From a virus, in IMG/VR virus record IMGVR_UViG_3300032117_000165, positions 1 to 22,891 of that record: 22,891 nt of DNA; one strand, 5' to 3'. Below, piece by piece: positions 6,122 to 14,576 of this stretch. Every line of letters starts with the position of its first letter. The first letter of the stretch is position 1. The position numbers were made by a program, and so were the translations under genes. The notes below the pieces were generated by a model. That model made no database searches and was not told where the DNA came from. It saw only the letters and a list, made by a program, of their open reading frames with translations.

Positions 6122-6367
6122 ATGTCAATTAAGTTAATAAGTGTTTTAAAATCCTTAAAAGAAAACGATCAAGACGGAATAATAAATTTTCAAATAAGCG
6201 AGGGGACGGTAATATTTGAATGTAATTTCAAGTGTAAAATACCATTTCCTGGCAAGTGGGAAGAAGTTCATGATTCAGCAGGATTTGAATTTAATTATGT
6301 GGTTGATAAAAAATACGCAAAAATTGCGGCTGCCTGGGCCGCTATGAATCACATTCAAAAAATATAG
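6122..6367 (+). CDS. Small phage protein, unknown
   Basis: This 81-residue protein begins 6 bases after the previous stop, with an A/T-rich leader. The N-terminus MSIKLISVLKSLKENDQDG again has an LKE near residue 14. The body is beta-rich (IINFQISEGTVIFECNFKCK, GFEFNYVVDKKYA) and ends in an Ala-rich helix (KIAAAWAAMNHIQ). It is not recognised. It is the last gene on this strand before the terminator at 6395. Confidence 0.62.
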   Translation: MSIKLISVLKSLKENDQDGIINFQISEGTVIFECNFKCKIPFPGKWEEVHDSAGFEFNYVVDKKYAKIAAAWAAMNHIQKI

Positions 6368-6394
6368 AAAACAACAGCGTATATAAATGATTAC

Positions 6395-6416
6395 GGGCTC
6401 TTTTGGAGCCCTTTTT
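6395..6416 (+). terminator. Rho-independent terminator at the end of the + strand genes
   Basis: GGGCTC (6395-6400) pairs with GAGCCC (6406-6411) around a 5-base loop, followed by TTTTT (6412-6416). It stops + strand transcription 28 bases after the stop at 6367, at the meeting point with the - strand block. Read from the other strand it lacks a T tail, so it is probably one-directional. Confidence 0.82.
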
Positions 6417-6452
6417 AATTTCATTTATGTTCCATCATAATTTCTATTTTAA

Positions 6453-6917
6453 CTATTCCTGTGAGTCCTGGACGCTTGGATGAACATCCCGTCTGTAGAA
6501 TTTGCCCAATACGTTTTCATTGTACGAATCCACGTGTAACACCTCAAACTTAAATTGAAAATAGGTCTCCCAATAGCTCATTTGTTTTTTGGTCGTGCAG
6601 ATGAGAAGAATGTCCCGATCGAAGTGTTCAGGGCCCAAAAGTTTAACATCCTCTAAGACCAATTTGCTTGAACCGTAGTAATCGGTCCAATTGCTCTCTT
6701 TGATGTCCTTTTTCTTTTTTGGTACCCTGCCAGGTTTTGACCATTCGGATATTTCTTTTTTTGTCAACTTTTTAGACAGGGAATTTCTTAGAATTTTTTT
6801 TCCTATGTAGAACTTGCCCGATTTTTTGTTGGTCACCTTGTACACAAAACCAACAGCGTTGTTTGGAAAATCGCTCAATTTAGTGTAAGATTTTCCCATG
6901 TAAACCCAATTTCCCAT
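6453..6917 (-). CDS. GIY-YIG domain nuclease-like protein
   Basis: In this 154-residue protein, residues 23-41 read GFVYKVTNKKSGKFYIGKK, the two-strand 'GIY...YIG' signature (here GFVY and FYIG). It is followed by the basic first helix with Arg44, then YYGSSKLVLEDV and SYWET with Glu117 as the candidate metal-binding glutamate. GIY-YIG domains cut DNA in homing endonucleases, repair enzymes and restriction enzymes. There is no added DNA-binding module, unlike I-TevI or the T4 Seg enzymes, so a stand-alone, possibly non-homing nuclease is likely. The start ATG has AAAGG 3 bases upstream and an ATATTTATAA element 10 bases upstream. It is the last gene of the - strand block and converges on the + strand terminator. 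Confidence 0.75.
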   Translation of the reverse strand: MGNWVYMGKSYTKLSDFPNNAVGFVYKVTNKKSGKFYIGKKILRNSLSKKLTKKEISEWSKPGRVPKKKKDIKESNWTDYYGSSKLVLEDVKLLGPEHFDRDILLICTTKKQMSYWETYFQFKFEVLHVDSYNENVLGKFYRRDVHPSVQDSQE

Positions 6918-6927
6918 TTACCTTTTA

Positions 6928-6937
6928 TTATAAATAT
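6928..6937 (-). promoter_or_regulatory. ATATTTATAA element before the GIY-YIG gene
   Basis: Read on the - strand this is a perfect ATATTTATAA, 10 bases before the ATG at 6917. It lies between the stop of the upstream gene (6939) and that ATG. The same sense orientation occurs at the + strand genes. Confidence 0.5.
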
Positions 6938-6938
6938 G

Positions 6939-7844
6939 CTAACTGTCCCACCTCACTGTAAATGTGATGTCCGTGTTTGACGGTATTGGGTACGGAGTTG
7001 CCAACTTTCCCACCACCAAAAGTTCGTCCTGTTCGTTGTAAAGGCCTATGGTGGTTGCGTACGGAATAAAACTTGATCCGGTAACGGCGTTTATCATTTT
7101 TCCTGCAGTTATATAGTAGTAGCTACCGGTGGTGGACAGCGGAGAAAATATCGGATTGGAAGTGTTAGACCCAGTTGAAAAACTTGCGCTACTAAAAACG
7201 CTTGGGTTTAATGTGTAGTTAAAATCATTTTCTGAAACGTGGCACCTGACCTCGTTCTGATAAATTGTGGATTCCGCTGCAACTGTCAACGTAAAAGAAG
7301 ACGTTAAATTCACATAGTTTGGGTGGGTGAGTATCACCATTCCCTGATTGTAAAGAACGTTCCCAGCGTGTATAAAGGGATACGAAGTAGTAAAATCCAA
7401 TAAATTTCCGTTTCCGTCGTCGGACAAAAAATAGGACGCCACTGAAGAGGATATGATCAAACCTTTCCTTCCGATGTTTTCTCCAAATATTGTTCTTGGT
7501 ATTGACAATATTGCCACCGTTGCGTTAGATTTGGTCGGAAAGTACCTAACGTCGGCGTCAAGCGTCCCAGAAGCCGCAGTGGATTGCAAAAAATTGTCGA
7601 AGCTGGAACTATTGGACAGGTAAGAGCCCGTCAAAAAATTTGAGTAATACAGCTGTTTTACAGAATAGTAATTAAGCGTAGTTAACGGTACTGACCCAGT
7701 AATTCCCACGGATCCGTTGATCCCAGTGACTAAAGTTATGCCGTACGCGCTCAAAGAACTACTACTGTACGAAGAAGTGTACCTTAGCCTAATGGGCGTC
7801 ATGGACTTATCGGACGGATTTACTGTATTTGATGCTCTGCCCAT
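6939..7844 (-). CDS. Virion surface protein, paralog of the upstream gene
   Basis: This 301-residue protein is rich in Ser, Thr, Asn and Tyr, without cysteine clusters or a signal peptide, as is usual for phage tail or fibre proteins. The C-terminal third holds the block FNYTLNPSVFSS...SFIPYATTIGLYNEQDELLVVGKL...FTVRWDS, which recurs in the adjacent 353-residue protein (YNYSSNPTFTSG...TTVGLYNNNNDLLAVAKL...RVKLDW). I recall this block as widespread in marine and freshwater T4-like phages, where the proteins are annotated only as structural. The middle has GNVLYNQGMVILTHP, matching GLFLPDIGTIILNPG of the paralog. It is probably a baseplate-periphery or fibre-attachment protein; the exact role is unknown. 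Confidence 0.75.
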   Translation of the reverse strand: MGRASNTVNPSDKSMTPIRLRYTSSYSSSSLSAYGITLVTGINGSVGITGSVPLTTLNYYSVKQLYYSNFLTGSYLSNSSSFDNFLQSTAASGTLDADVRYFPTKSNATVAILSIPRTIFGENIGRKGLIISSSVASYFLSDDGNGNLLDFTTSYPFIHAGNVLYNQGMVILTHPNYVNLTSSFTLTVAAESTIYQNEVRCHVSENDFNYTLNPSVFSSASFSTGSNTSNPIFSPLSTTGSYYYITAGKMINAVTGSSFIPYATTIGLYNEQDELLVVGKLATPYPIPSNTDITFTVRWDS

Positions 7845-7866
7845 TTTTATTTTTTAATCAAATAAA

Positions 7867-8928
7867 TTACCAGTCAAGTTTTACACGTAGTAGTGCTTCT
7901 TTGGTAAAATCCTTGACAAGCGGTACTGAAAGTTTTGCCACGGCAAGAAGATCGTTATTGTTGTTGTAAAGTCCAACTGTGGTTATGAAAGTTTGTGGGC
8001 TATTTACTAGTATTGGGTACACCAATCCACCGAAAGATCCTGACGTAAAAGTTGGGTTGGAACTGTAATTGTAGTCCCCGTTTTTAACCCTAACGAACAC
8101 GTAATCAGAGGATATGGTTTCGTAAGAACTCAATTGAAAATTGGCGCTCTGGGATACTGCGTTGAATAGATTTGAATTACTCACCGATGTGTACGGTGTA
8201 TTTGGGTTGTTAGTTTCGTCGACCGCTAAAGAAATTCCTCCGTAAGTTGATGCTAGCGCCAAAGCTCCTGGATTTAATATTATGGTTCCGATGTCCGGTA
8301 AAAATAGACCGTAAGATCCTGATATTGTGTAACCTGCTTGGGAAGCCCCGGTAGGAGTTGCGCTACTTGCGTATCCGTTGGATCCTGACACTATGTTAAA
8401 AACACGACCGCAATCCAAGTAACTTATGACGTTACTATTGTTGCTATTATCGGTTAACTGTATTTGACCCCCTGAAGCGGAAAGGAATAAATTTAAAGAT
8501 CCTGGCAATAAGCTTTCTTTGTACCTATTTCTGTCTATGTTTATTGCGTATATGTACCTACAATTGTTAGCAAGACCTCCAAAATTAAATCCTTGGGATC
8601 CTGTAATAAACGCACCGTAAACTAAATTTTTGTACTGTTTGTAAGTTGTGTACGATGGAGATACTCCAGGTACTAACGAATTGTAATATTTGGATCCTGA
8701 TCCGTATACGTGTCCGTATGCTATTGAAAATTGAACAGCTGCCCCCGGAACAGTTGAACTTGTTTGATATACATTTACGTAAAAAGCATCAGAGGTTATT
8801 GTGGTTGAAACGGTCGGTGAACCGCTGTAAAATGAATTTAAAACAGGAGAATTAGTGCTCCAGGCGGGTGCAGTTATTGCGTCCGATGATACTACCAAAT
8901 CTGTTGCCGCTAGCGGTGTGTATGACAT
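7867..8928 (-). CDS. Virion surface protein, paralog of the downstream gene
   Basis: This 353-residue, Ser/Asn/Tyr-rich beta protein belongs to the same family as the 301-residue neighbour. The shared C-terminal block includes YNYSSNPTF, FITTVGLYNNNNDLLAVAKL and a final LLRVKLDW. The N-terminal 130 residues differ (SGSPTVSTTITSDAFYVNVY, VYGAFITGSQGFNFGG), so the divergent part may carry the specific role. There is a 22-base gap to the downstream paralog. The ATG at 8928 has an AAATTTATAA element ending 11 bases upstream. Confidence 0.75.
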   Translation of the reverse strand: MSYTPLAATDLVVSSDAITAPAWSTNSPVLNSFYSGSPTVSTTITSDAFYVNVYQTSSTVPGAAVQFSIAYGHVYGSGSKYYNSLVPGVSPSYTTYKQYKNLVYGAFITGSQGFNFGGLANNCRYIYAINIDRNRYKESLLPGSLNLFLSASGGQIQLTDNSNNSNVISYLDCGRVFNIVSGSNGYASSATPTGASQAGYTISGSYGLFLPDIGTIILNPGALALASTYGGISLAVDETNNPNTPYTSVSNSNLFNAVSQSANFQLSSYETISSDYVFVRVKNGDYNYSSNPTFTSGSFGGLVYPILVNSPQTFITTVGLYNNNNDLLAVAKLSVPLVKDFTKEALLRVKLDW

Positions 8929-8939
8929 GAGTTATTTAT

Positions 8940-8949
8940 TTATAAATTT
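8940..8949 (-). promoter_or_regulatory. AAATTTATAA element before the gene at 8928
   Basis: On the - strand this is AAATTTATAA, one mismatch from the recurring element, 11 bases before the ATG. It partly overlaps the last codons and stop of the upstream gene. The same place also contains TATAAATA on the sense strand (8937-8944), the true T4 late-promoter core, so either orientation could be read here. Confidence 0.35.
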
Positions 8950-9599
8950 ACCTGATTAATTTGTACTGGTACAGTAAGCCTTGCTCCGGAATCCCTGCCG
9001 GTCACTGTCAATAGTGTGTAAAGTGTTGTGTTATTTCCAAATAGTGTATTGACAGTAGTTGATGTCATATTAACAGTAGTGCCTATTACAGTTAAACTTA
9101 CGTTTGTTCCTAAAGTTTGTGTGCTATTTGAAGACGCAGCAGCGGGTGTATTTATTCCAACCCCCGTAAAAGTACTCATTGTTCTTACGTCCCCGATTGT
9201 GAAAGTGTAACCGTCAGTTTCGTAAGTTGAAGTTGCTCCCAAATAATTTAAAGTTTGGGGAGTGATAGATATTGAAGCTCCCTGTGCTAAAATTATTGTA
9301 CTGTACCCTATACTAATTACTGGCAATTGAGAAGTTCCCCTTGGTAGGGTCACCAACCTATATTTCATAATTTCGTTATCTTCTGGAAATGCTTGAATTA
9401 CGGGCATGTTTACTATTGCTTCTCCGTAAAACGCAGAACCTGAGGGGTGATTAGGATTGTAGAGTGTGTAATCCACTTCGTCGTCTGACAACGAAAATTG
9501 AGTTATTTGAAAAGATCCATCGTTTCTTGCCAGTAATTCCCTTCCTTTTTTGGTTAGGATGGCGTCTATTACGACTGAAGTATTGCTTAAATATGCCAT
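8940..9599 (-). CDS. Virion structural protein of the 'ILTKKGRELLARNDG' family
   Basis: This 219-residue protein starts MAYLSNTSVVIDAILTKKG, followed by RELLARNDGSFQITQFSLSD and DDEVDYTLYNPNHPSGSAFY, then LVTLPRGTSQLPV. I remember this N-terminal 110-residue segment as highly conserved in uncultured T4-like phages next to the tail genes; its structure and role are unknown to me. The C-terminal half is a Thr/Ser/Asn-rich beta domain without cysteine. It lies 40 bases downstream of the 1530-residue tail gene and has its own ATATTTATAA element, so it may be separately transcribed. Conservation in the N-terminus suggests binding to the tail, with the C-terminal part exposed. Confidence 0.75.
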   Translation of the reverse strand: MAYLSNTSVVIDAILTKKGRELLARNDGSFQITQFSLSDDEVDYTLYNPNHPSGSAFYGEAIVNMPVIQAFPEDNEIMKYRLVTLPRGTSQLPVISIGYSTIILAQGASISITPQTLNYLGATSTYETDGYTFTIGDVRTMSTFTGVGINTPAAASSNSTQTLGTNVSLTVIGTTVNMTSTTVNTLFGNNTTLYTLLTVTGRDSGARLTVPVQINQVNL

Positions 9600-9618
9600 G
9601 TGTTAATCTATTTTTCTT

Positions 9619-9628
9619 TTATAAATAT
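9619..9628 (-). promoter_or_regulatory. ATATTTATAA element before the gene at 9599
   Basis: This is a perfect ATATTTATAA on the - strand, wholly intergenic (gap 9600-9639) and 19 bases before the ATG. It is the cleanest copy in the structural block because no coding constraint explains it. Confidence 0.55.
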
Positions 9629-9639
9629 GTGTACATTAA

Positions 9640-12600
9640 TTAATCGGAATTCGCTTGGGTTGACAACAACTGTGCTTGTACTTGGGACTGTATTGTGTTT
9701 ATCTTTTGTATGACTATCGGATCTATGTTATTGGGTATCAAAAATCCGTAAGACGTTTGCCCTGGTTTTTTTGTGAAAGTCAATTGTATGTTTTGTTCAT
9801 CATTGTACCTTTTCAATAACAAAAATTTAAGTATAGAAGACGAATTGGCCACCCAACTACTGTATATTTCGGGTACAACAGAAATGTTCAACCTGTTATT
9901 TGAATCTACGGTATACTTTATAACGTCAAAATTTGCTGTAACTACTCCGTCTGATACGATTATTTTGTCCCCCAAAGTGGGTTGAAATACGTAAGAAACA
10001 TCAGCGTATGTATTGTATAAACTGCTAGAGTACACTACTGAATTAGATGTAAAGTTTGGAACAAATAAATATCCCAAATAATTGGAAACGTTAGAACTCA
10101 TCACAAAAGATCCTGTAGTACCGTCTGAACTATTAAACGCGCCTGACACAAAATTTCCGTAAGCTAGACTAGAAGTTGCGTAGGGATATCCACCCGTTCC
10201 AACTGAAACCGTATTTAGAGCCAATGTACTACCACTCTGTCCAACACTTAAACTAGCTGTGTAAGACGGTGTGGACATGCTTCTTTGAACTAACTGAAAG
10301 GATACTATGTTTGATGGTACCAAAGAAATATTTGGTGTTGTATAATTTATGCTAAACGTTTTTGAATATACCGAACTAGCTGGCACAGAGTATCCGTTTA
10401 CCGGATTGGTCAGCGGAGTAGCTGCTCCAGATCCAGATTCTGCTACAGTTATGTAACGTCCTATTTGATACGCAGTGGGGCCAGTCATGGCGAAAGCAAG
10501 ATAACCGGTTTGAGTTCCCCAAGTGTAAATTCCGTAAGCAACCGAATCCGAGCTTCCACCCACAAGCCGGCTTGTGCCGGTTAAATCAAGTACCGAAATG
10601 GGACCATTCAAAAGGAACCCTGCTCCCCCCTGATACGTTATAGTTTGTCCACCGGGTACAAAAGTACTTGCGCTAACGCTAGAAGTAACTGAACTTGCTT
10701 GAACATAACTTGAAGTAAAATCCATTATTTGTTGACTAGATCCTGGTATTAAAGACCCGTTAAAATATATTTGATAAACAAAAGAACCGCTATCTGTGGA
10801 ATTTGGACTTTTGGTTAGTGGATCTTGAAATTGTAAAGTTAGATTGAACTTAGTGGTAAAACTATTGTTTGCCGCAATTGGAGCGGAATAAGACGGAAAG
10901 GTGTTGGCGGAACTTGTTCCAAAAGTATAACCCTGACCTGGGTTCGCAACGTTGAATATGTTGTAAATATTTCCAGTTCTAGTGTTTACATTCGTTAGAG
11001 ACACTGGATAAAAGGGGCCTGGAGATCCACTTATGTACGCGTTAGAACTCGGATTGTCTGTAGAATTGGGGTTCCACGCAATGAAATTAGAAACTACTGT
11101 ATTTCCAGTGTAACTAAAATACAAAGTTGTATCAACTCCGGAAACAAAATAAAGTTGTGGGGAATAAGAATACCCACTGTTGTATATCGTTTTTACACCA
11201 TCGGTACTTTTTTGATTTCCGTATTTTTTGTTATCAAATTGCTTTATTGTTAAAGTTTGTCCGTTAATAAAAGTATTTTGAACATCGGTCCAATAATCGT
11301 TATTTTGGTTCAATTCCTGCAATCCACCAGATACGTCTACCAAATACGCCAATGTGGCGTTTATCTCTCCAGGTATAAAAGAACTGGTTTCTACTTGCGT
11401 AAAAAGAGCCAATTTTTTTGTATTGTAATTTATCACGGGATCGTTTCCGTAAGTTATATCACCACCGTAAGTAGCACTTGAAGTTGTATAATTGTTGTAA
11501 GAAGCCATTCTCAAAAAAGATCCGCTGTACCTCGGTTTAGTACTCCTTCTAACGTTATAATTGTAATCCTGAATCCTAGCGTACTGACTATTTGGATTAG
11601 ATTGGTAAGAGGGCCCAAAAGCTATTGATTGAGTTATTAATCCGTAATTAGTCGCTTGATTTTTTAGAGCTCCAGCATAGTCCAATTTAAAGTAAGTGTT
11701 GGATTTTACTGATTCCGAAACGTTATTGTAAGTTGCTCCAAAATTAACACTTTGAGAAGGAATGTAATTGGAAGTTTGAAACGGTTGGTAAGAACTTTCG
11801 AATTGATTCTTTTTCCAATTTTGTCCGTAAAATTCAGATCCGCTGAATTCTCCAGTAAATTTTTCAAATCCAACACTATGAGAAACAGGAACGAATCCCA
11901 GGGTTGTGAGTTCATTTTTTACGTATACAGTAGAGTGACTTATGTGCATAGGATCAGAACCAGTTATTGAGCTCCCTGTTATGTCTGACAGATATGAACT
12001 GGAAGTCGCCGTTGGTTCGTGCCTTATATACTTATTTCTTTCTAAGATGTGAGGTTTCACTATTATCCCAGTTGATAAATTTGCCCTTGCAGGAACAAAA
12101 TCCTTGATCATTTTAAACAAAGAGTTGTTATAAAATTTGATCATTCTAATGTACTCCCAAATACTGTGAGGGTAAGTTGCATTAGAAAATACTGTATTCT
12201 TAAGAGAATCCAAATTTTTGTAAGAAGAAGAGTATTGATCAGTTGGATTTCCTATGTATTGATCTATGTTAAAATAACCCAATGAACCTGTAATGTAAGC
12301 ATTCATTGTGTCAGCTGGAGAAAATCCCACTTCTATTTTTGATACTGAAGGTCTTCTATTAGTTTGATTGTATTGTATTGTTGTGTACGGAGATAATAAT
12401 GACGCAGATATTAATAAACTGCTGGAAACTGCGTACGCTTTTTGGTTGTTTATTTCTAATAATCCTGATTCCGTTGTTATGTCGTAACTTCCGAATTCAT
12501 TAACAGTAAGTATGCTATCGGGTATACCATAACACGCAATTAAAGCTTTTAAACCTCTGTGAGTACCTTTTGTTTTTAAAAGATAGGGTAAATTGTGATA

Positions 12601-14232
12601 GATCCTTTTGTATATTTCATTTTGTATTGTATGAGCCGGCAAAGTTTGAAGGCTGGACGTAACATAGTTTTTTATAATTTCGGATCCAGTTGGTGGTAAA
12701 AGACTACCGTCCGCATTTATGCCAAACATGGAATAGTAAAGGTTATTTGATATATTAGAATTCGTGTAAAGCTCTATTCCAAATCCCTTTAATGCATCAC
12801 CTATTAAATCCAAAGATACACCCGTTTGAGGGTTATTTGTGTTATTGTATTTATTCGTAACGTCTTTATAGTAGACCCATATGTTATCAAAGTGCTGCCC
12901 AATCATGTATACAAACGTTTCATACGGTGCATTACTAGGATCATCCAATAGATATTGAGGAATCGAATTGATCAACATGTTTGGATTGGTCAAATCATAG
13001 TAAGATGCTGAGTATAAAATTGAAGCATTCGATCCAGACGGTACTGTTGAAGTACTGCCCAACCAATTTAATCCTAAAGAAGATGTAACTGATGCTTGTT
13101 GATAAGGTATTTGTGAATTTACTTTTGGCCACGCTAATGAAGCAGAGGTGTAATATAAATAATATTCATAAATGTCAAAATTGGTTATTATATTACTTAT
13201 TGATTGACTTAAAAAACCTATAGAAGAAGATGCAACTGTGTTTCCACCCACGAGTGATCTTTGGGAATTCATTTGCGCTGTGTAAGATTCTATCAATCCT
13301 AATTTATATACAAAATTATTGATCCTTTCAGTAGCGCTTGAAAAGTGTACGAAATTTGAAAAATTTGTATAATCTACGTTTATGTTTATTGCAGAGTCCT
13401 GATAATAACTCATCATCTGATTGAACGAAGAAGTTATTGGACTTGCTATTAAATTGTTATAATTATAATACGGAGTAGTAAGGCCCAATTTTTGATTAAT
13501 GTCTATTTTAAAATTTGGGCCCTTAAGAGAATTATTATTTGCTTGCGATTCTGCCTCTATTTCTATATCAACTTCGTAACTAACTGATTCAGCAATTTGA
13601 TCAACTATCCAAAGTTTACTCTTTACATCTATGTCTGATGGAAGCGGTTCGTATAATTTTATTAGTAAATTAGCATTTCCAGATGAATCTGTTGTGTAAG
13701 CTACGTTTATTGCTATTATTAATTCATTATTTCCAAAATTCAAATAAAAATCTGCGAAGTAGGGTTTATTAGCTGCGTATGCTTGGTATCCATTAAAACC
13801 GTTAAGAACGTTAACATTGCTTATTGTTTGTGATGCTAAAACCAATTCAGTTCTACTTTTAGATATTTGTTTTATCCAATAATAATTCCCCTGAGAACTG
13901 TTAAAAAGGTATCTTAAAAAATTGTATTGTACTGTAGTTGATCCCCTATCAAATCCGATTGATTTTACGTAAGAGTAAGGATCCAAACTTATTGAATTGT
14001 AAGAATTTCCTTTTCCTACGCTACTTTTTGAAGGTAATGTATAATCTGTGTAATTGTAATTACTATTTAATAAATTTCCCAATTCATCGTATACAAAGGC
14101 TTCCACGTAGTCAACATTATTTCCTACAAACGATGCGTTTATAAAACTATTAGAAATCAGGGATTCATCAGTTGGACTATAAGTTTGTGTTTGAACTCCT
14201 GGTCCGTTATATATTACATTTACTAATTCCAT
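9640..14232 (-). CDS. Giant tail/baseplate protein (1530 aa) with tail-protein-I-like segment
   Basis: The 1530 residues read without interruption and are rich in Ser, Asn, Tyr and Thr. Residues about 425-460 (LLDDPSNAPYETFVYMIGQH) and about 535-580 (EIYKRIYHNLPYLLKTKGTH, then RGLKALIACYGIPDSILTVN) resemble the P2 gpI-type tail protein: a helical part followed by 'LLKTKGT.RGLKALI..YGIP'. GpI-like proteins sit at the baseplate rim and connect to fibres. The C-terminal 900 residues look like repeated beta domains (SFIPGEINATLAYLVDVSGG, and GQTLTIKQFDNKKYG near 1000) and end in a Gln-rich helix. The start overlaps the preceding stop by one base (TAATG). It is probably a large baseplate-to-fibre protein; the beta part could contact the host, which is inference. 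Confidence 0.85.
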   Translation of the reverse strand: MELVNVIYNGPGVQTQTYSPTDESLISNSFINASFVGNNVDYVEAFVYDELGNLLNSNYNYTDYTLPSKSSVGKGNSYNSISLDPYSYVKSIGFDRGSTTVQYNFLRYLFNSSQGNYYWIKQISKSRTELVLASQTISNVNVLNGFNGYQAYAANKPYFADFYLNFGNNELIIAINVAYTTDSSGNANLLIKLYEPLPSDIDVKSKLWIVDQIAESVSYEVDIEIEAESQANNNSLKGPNFKIDINQKLGLTTPYYNYNNLIASPITSSFNQMMSYYQDSAININVDYTNFSNFVHFSSATERINNFVYKLGLIESYTAQMNSQRSLVGGNTVASSSIGFLSQSISNIITNFDIYEYYLYYTSASLAWPKVNSQIPYQQASVTSSLGLNWLGSTSTVPSGSNASILYSASYYDLTNPNMLINSIPQYLLDDPSNAPYETFVYMIGQHFDNIWVYYKDVTNKYNNTNNPQTGVSLDLIGDALKGFGIELYTNSNISNNLYYSMFGINADGSLLPPTGSEIIKNYVTSSLQTLPAHTIQNEIYKRIYHNLPYLLKTKGTHRGLKALIACYGIPDSILTVNEFGSYDITTESGLLEINNQKAYAVSSSLLISASLLSPYTTIQYNQTNRRPSVSKIEVGFSPADTMNAYITGSLGYFNIDQYIGNPTDQYSSSYKNLDSLKNTVFSNATYPHSIWEYIRMIKFYNNSLFKMIKDFVPARANLSTGIIVKPHILERNKYIRHEPTATSSSYLSDITGSSITGSDPMHISHSTVYVKNELTTLGFVPVSHSVGFEKFTGEFSGSEFYGQNWKKNQFESSYQPFQTSNYIPSQSVNFGATYNNVSESVKSNTYFKLDYAGALKNQATNYGLITQSIAFGPSYQSNPNSQYARIQDYNYNVRRSTKPRYSGSFLRMASYNNYTTSSATYGGDITYGNDPVINYNTKKLALFTQVETSSFIPGEINATLAYLVDVSGGLQELNQNNDYWTDVQNTFINGQTLTIKQFDNKKYGNQKSTDGVKTIYNSGYSYSPQLYFVSGVDTTLYFSYTGNTVVSNFIAWNPNSTDNPSSNAYISGSPGPFYPVSLTNVNTRTGNIYNIFNVANPGQGYTFGTSSANTFPSYSAPIAANNSFTTKFNLTLQFQDPLTKSPNSTDSGSFVYQIYFNGSLIPGSSQQIMDFTSSYVQASSVTSSVSASTFVPGGQTITYQGGAGFLLNGPISVLDLTGTSRLVGGSSDSVAYGIYTWGTQTGYLAFAMTGPTAYQIGRYITVAESGSGAATPLTNPVNGYSVPASSVYSKTFSINYTTPNISLVPSNIVSFQLVQRSMSTPSYTASLSVGQSGSTLALNTVSVGTGGYPYATSSLAYGNFVSGAFNSSDGTTGSFVMSSNVSNYLGYLFVPNFTSNSVVYSSSLYNTYADVSYVFQPTLGDKIIVSDGVVTANFDVIKYTVDSNNRLNISVVPEIYSSWVANSSSILKFLLLKRYNDEQNIQLTFTKKPGQTSYGFLIPNNIDPIVIQKINTIQSQVQAQLLSTQANSD

Positions 14233-14576
14233 TATTGGGTCAAGTTATTTATAGATAAATAAGTCTGACTTAGATTTATTATCTGTTCTTTTAAAGAGTT
14301 TATTTCGTCCAATAATGCTTGCTCTTGTTGCGATATTGTACTTCCTCCTATGTATTGTGAGCTTCTCTGTACTAATTCTGAATGTGAATTGGAAGATCCA
14401 CTAACAGGTATGTCGTAAAATAATTGATCATAATAAGTAAAAAACTGATCTATCGATATGGTAGAGCTTCCAACAATATTTTGTGGAGTAACCAATTCGG
14501 AGAACGAAGTGTCTATTACTTTAGTATAGGTGTTAACTCCGTATACTTGTTTTGTCAAATTTACAACTTGTTGCAT
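14232..14576 (-). CDS. Small tail-operon protein with C-terminal coiled coil
   Basis: This 114-residue protein is joined to both neighbours by 1-nt TAATG overlaps. The central segment FFTYYDQLFYDIPVSGSSNS followed by HSELVQRSSQYIG looks conserved in phages of this type as far as I remember. The C-terminus LLDEINSLKEQIINLSQTYL is a heptad-like coiled coil that could trimerise. It probably assists or joins the 1530-residue protein made directly after it. Function not established. Confidence 0.75.
   Translation of the reverse strand: MQQVVNLTKQVYGVNTYTKVIDTSFSELVTPQNIVGSSTISIDQFFTYYDQLFYDIPVSGSSNSHSELVQRSSQYIGGSTISQQEQALLDEINSLKEQIINLSQTYLSINNLTQ

Noticed and set aside
6929-6936. TATAAATA on the + strand as a T4-type late promoter reading rightwards
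   Set aside because: It would produce RNA antisense to the structural genes; the same element always points the other way relative to the adjacent start codon.
14246-14257. TTATTTATCTATAAATAAC near the start of the 1530-residue gene as a promoter
   Set aside because: It lies inside the coding end of the upstream gene, which is translationally coupled to the next, and the match is imperfect in both orientations.
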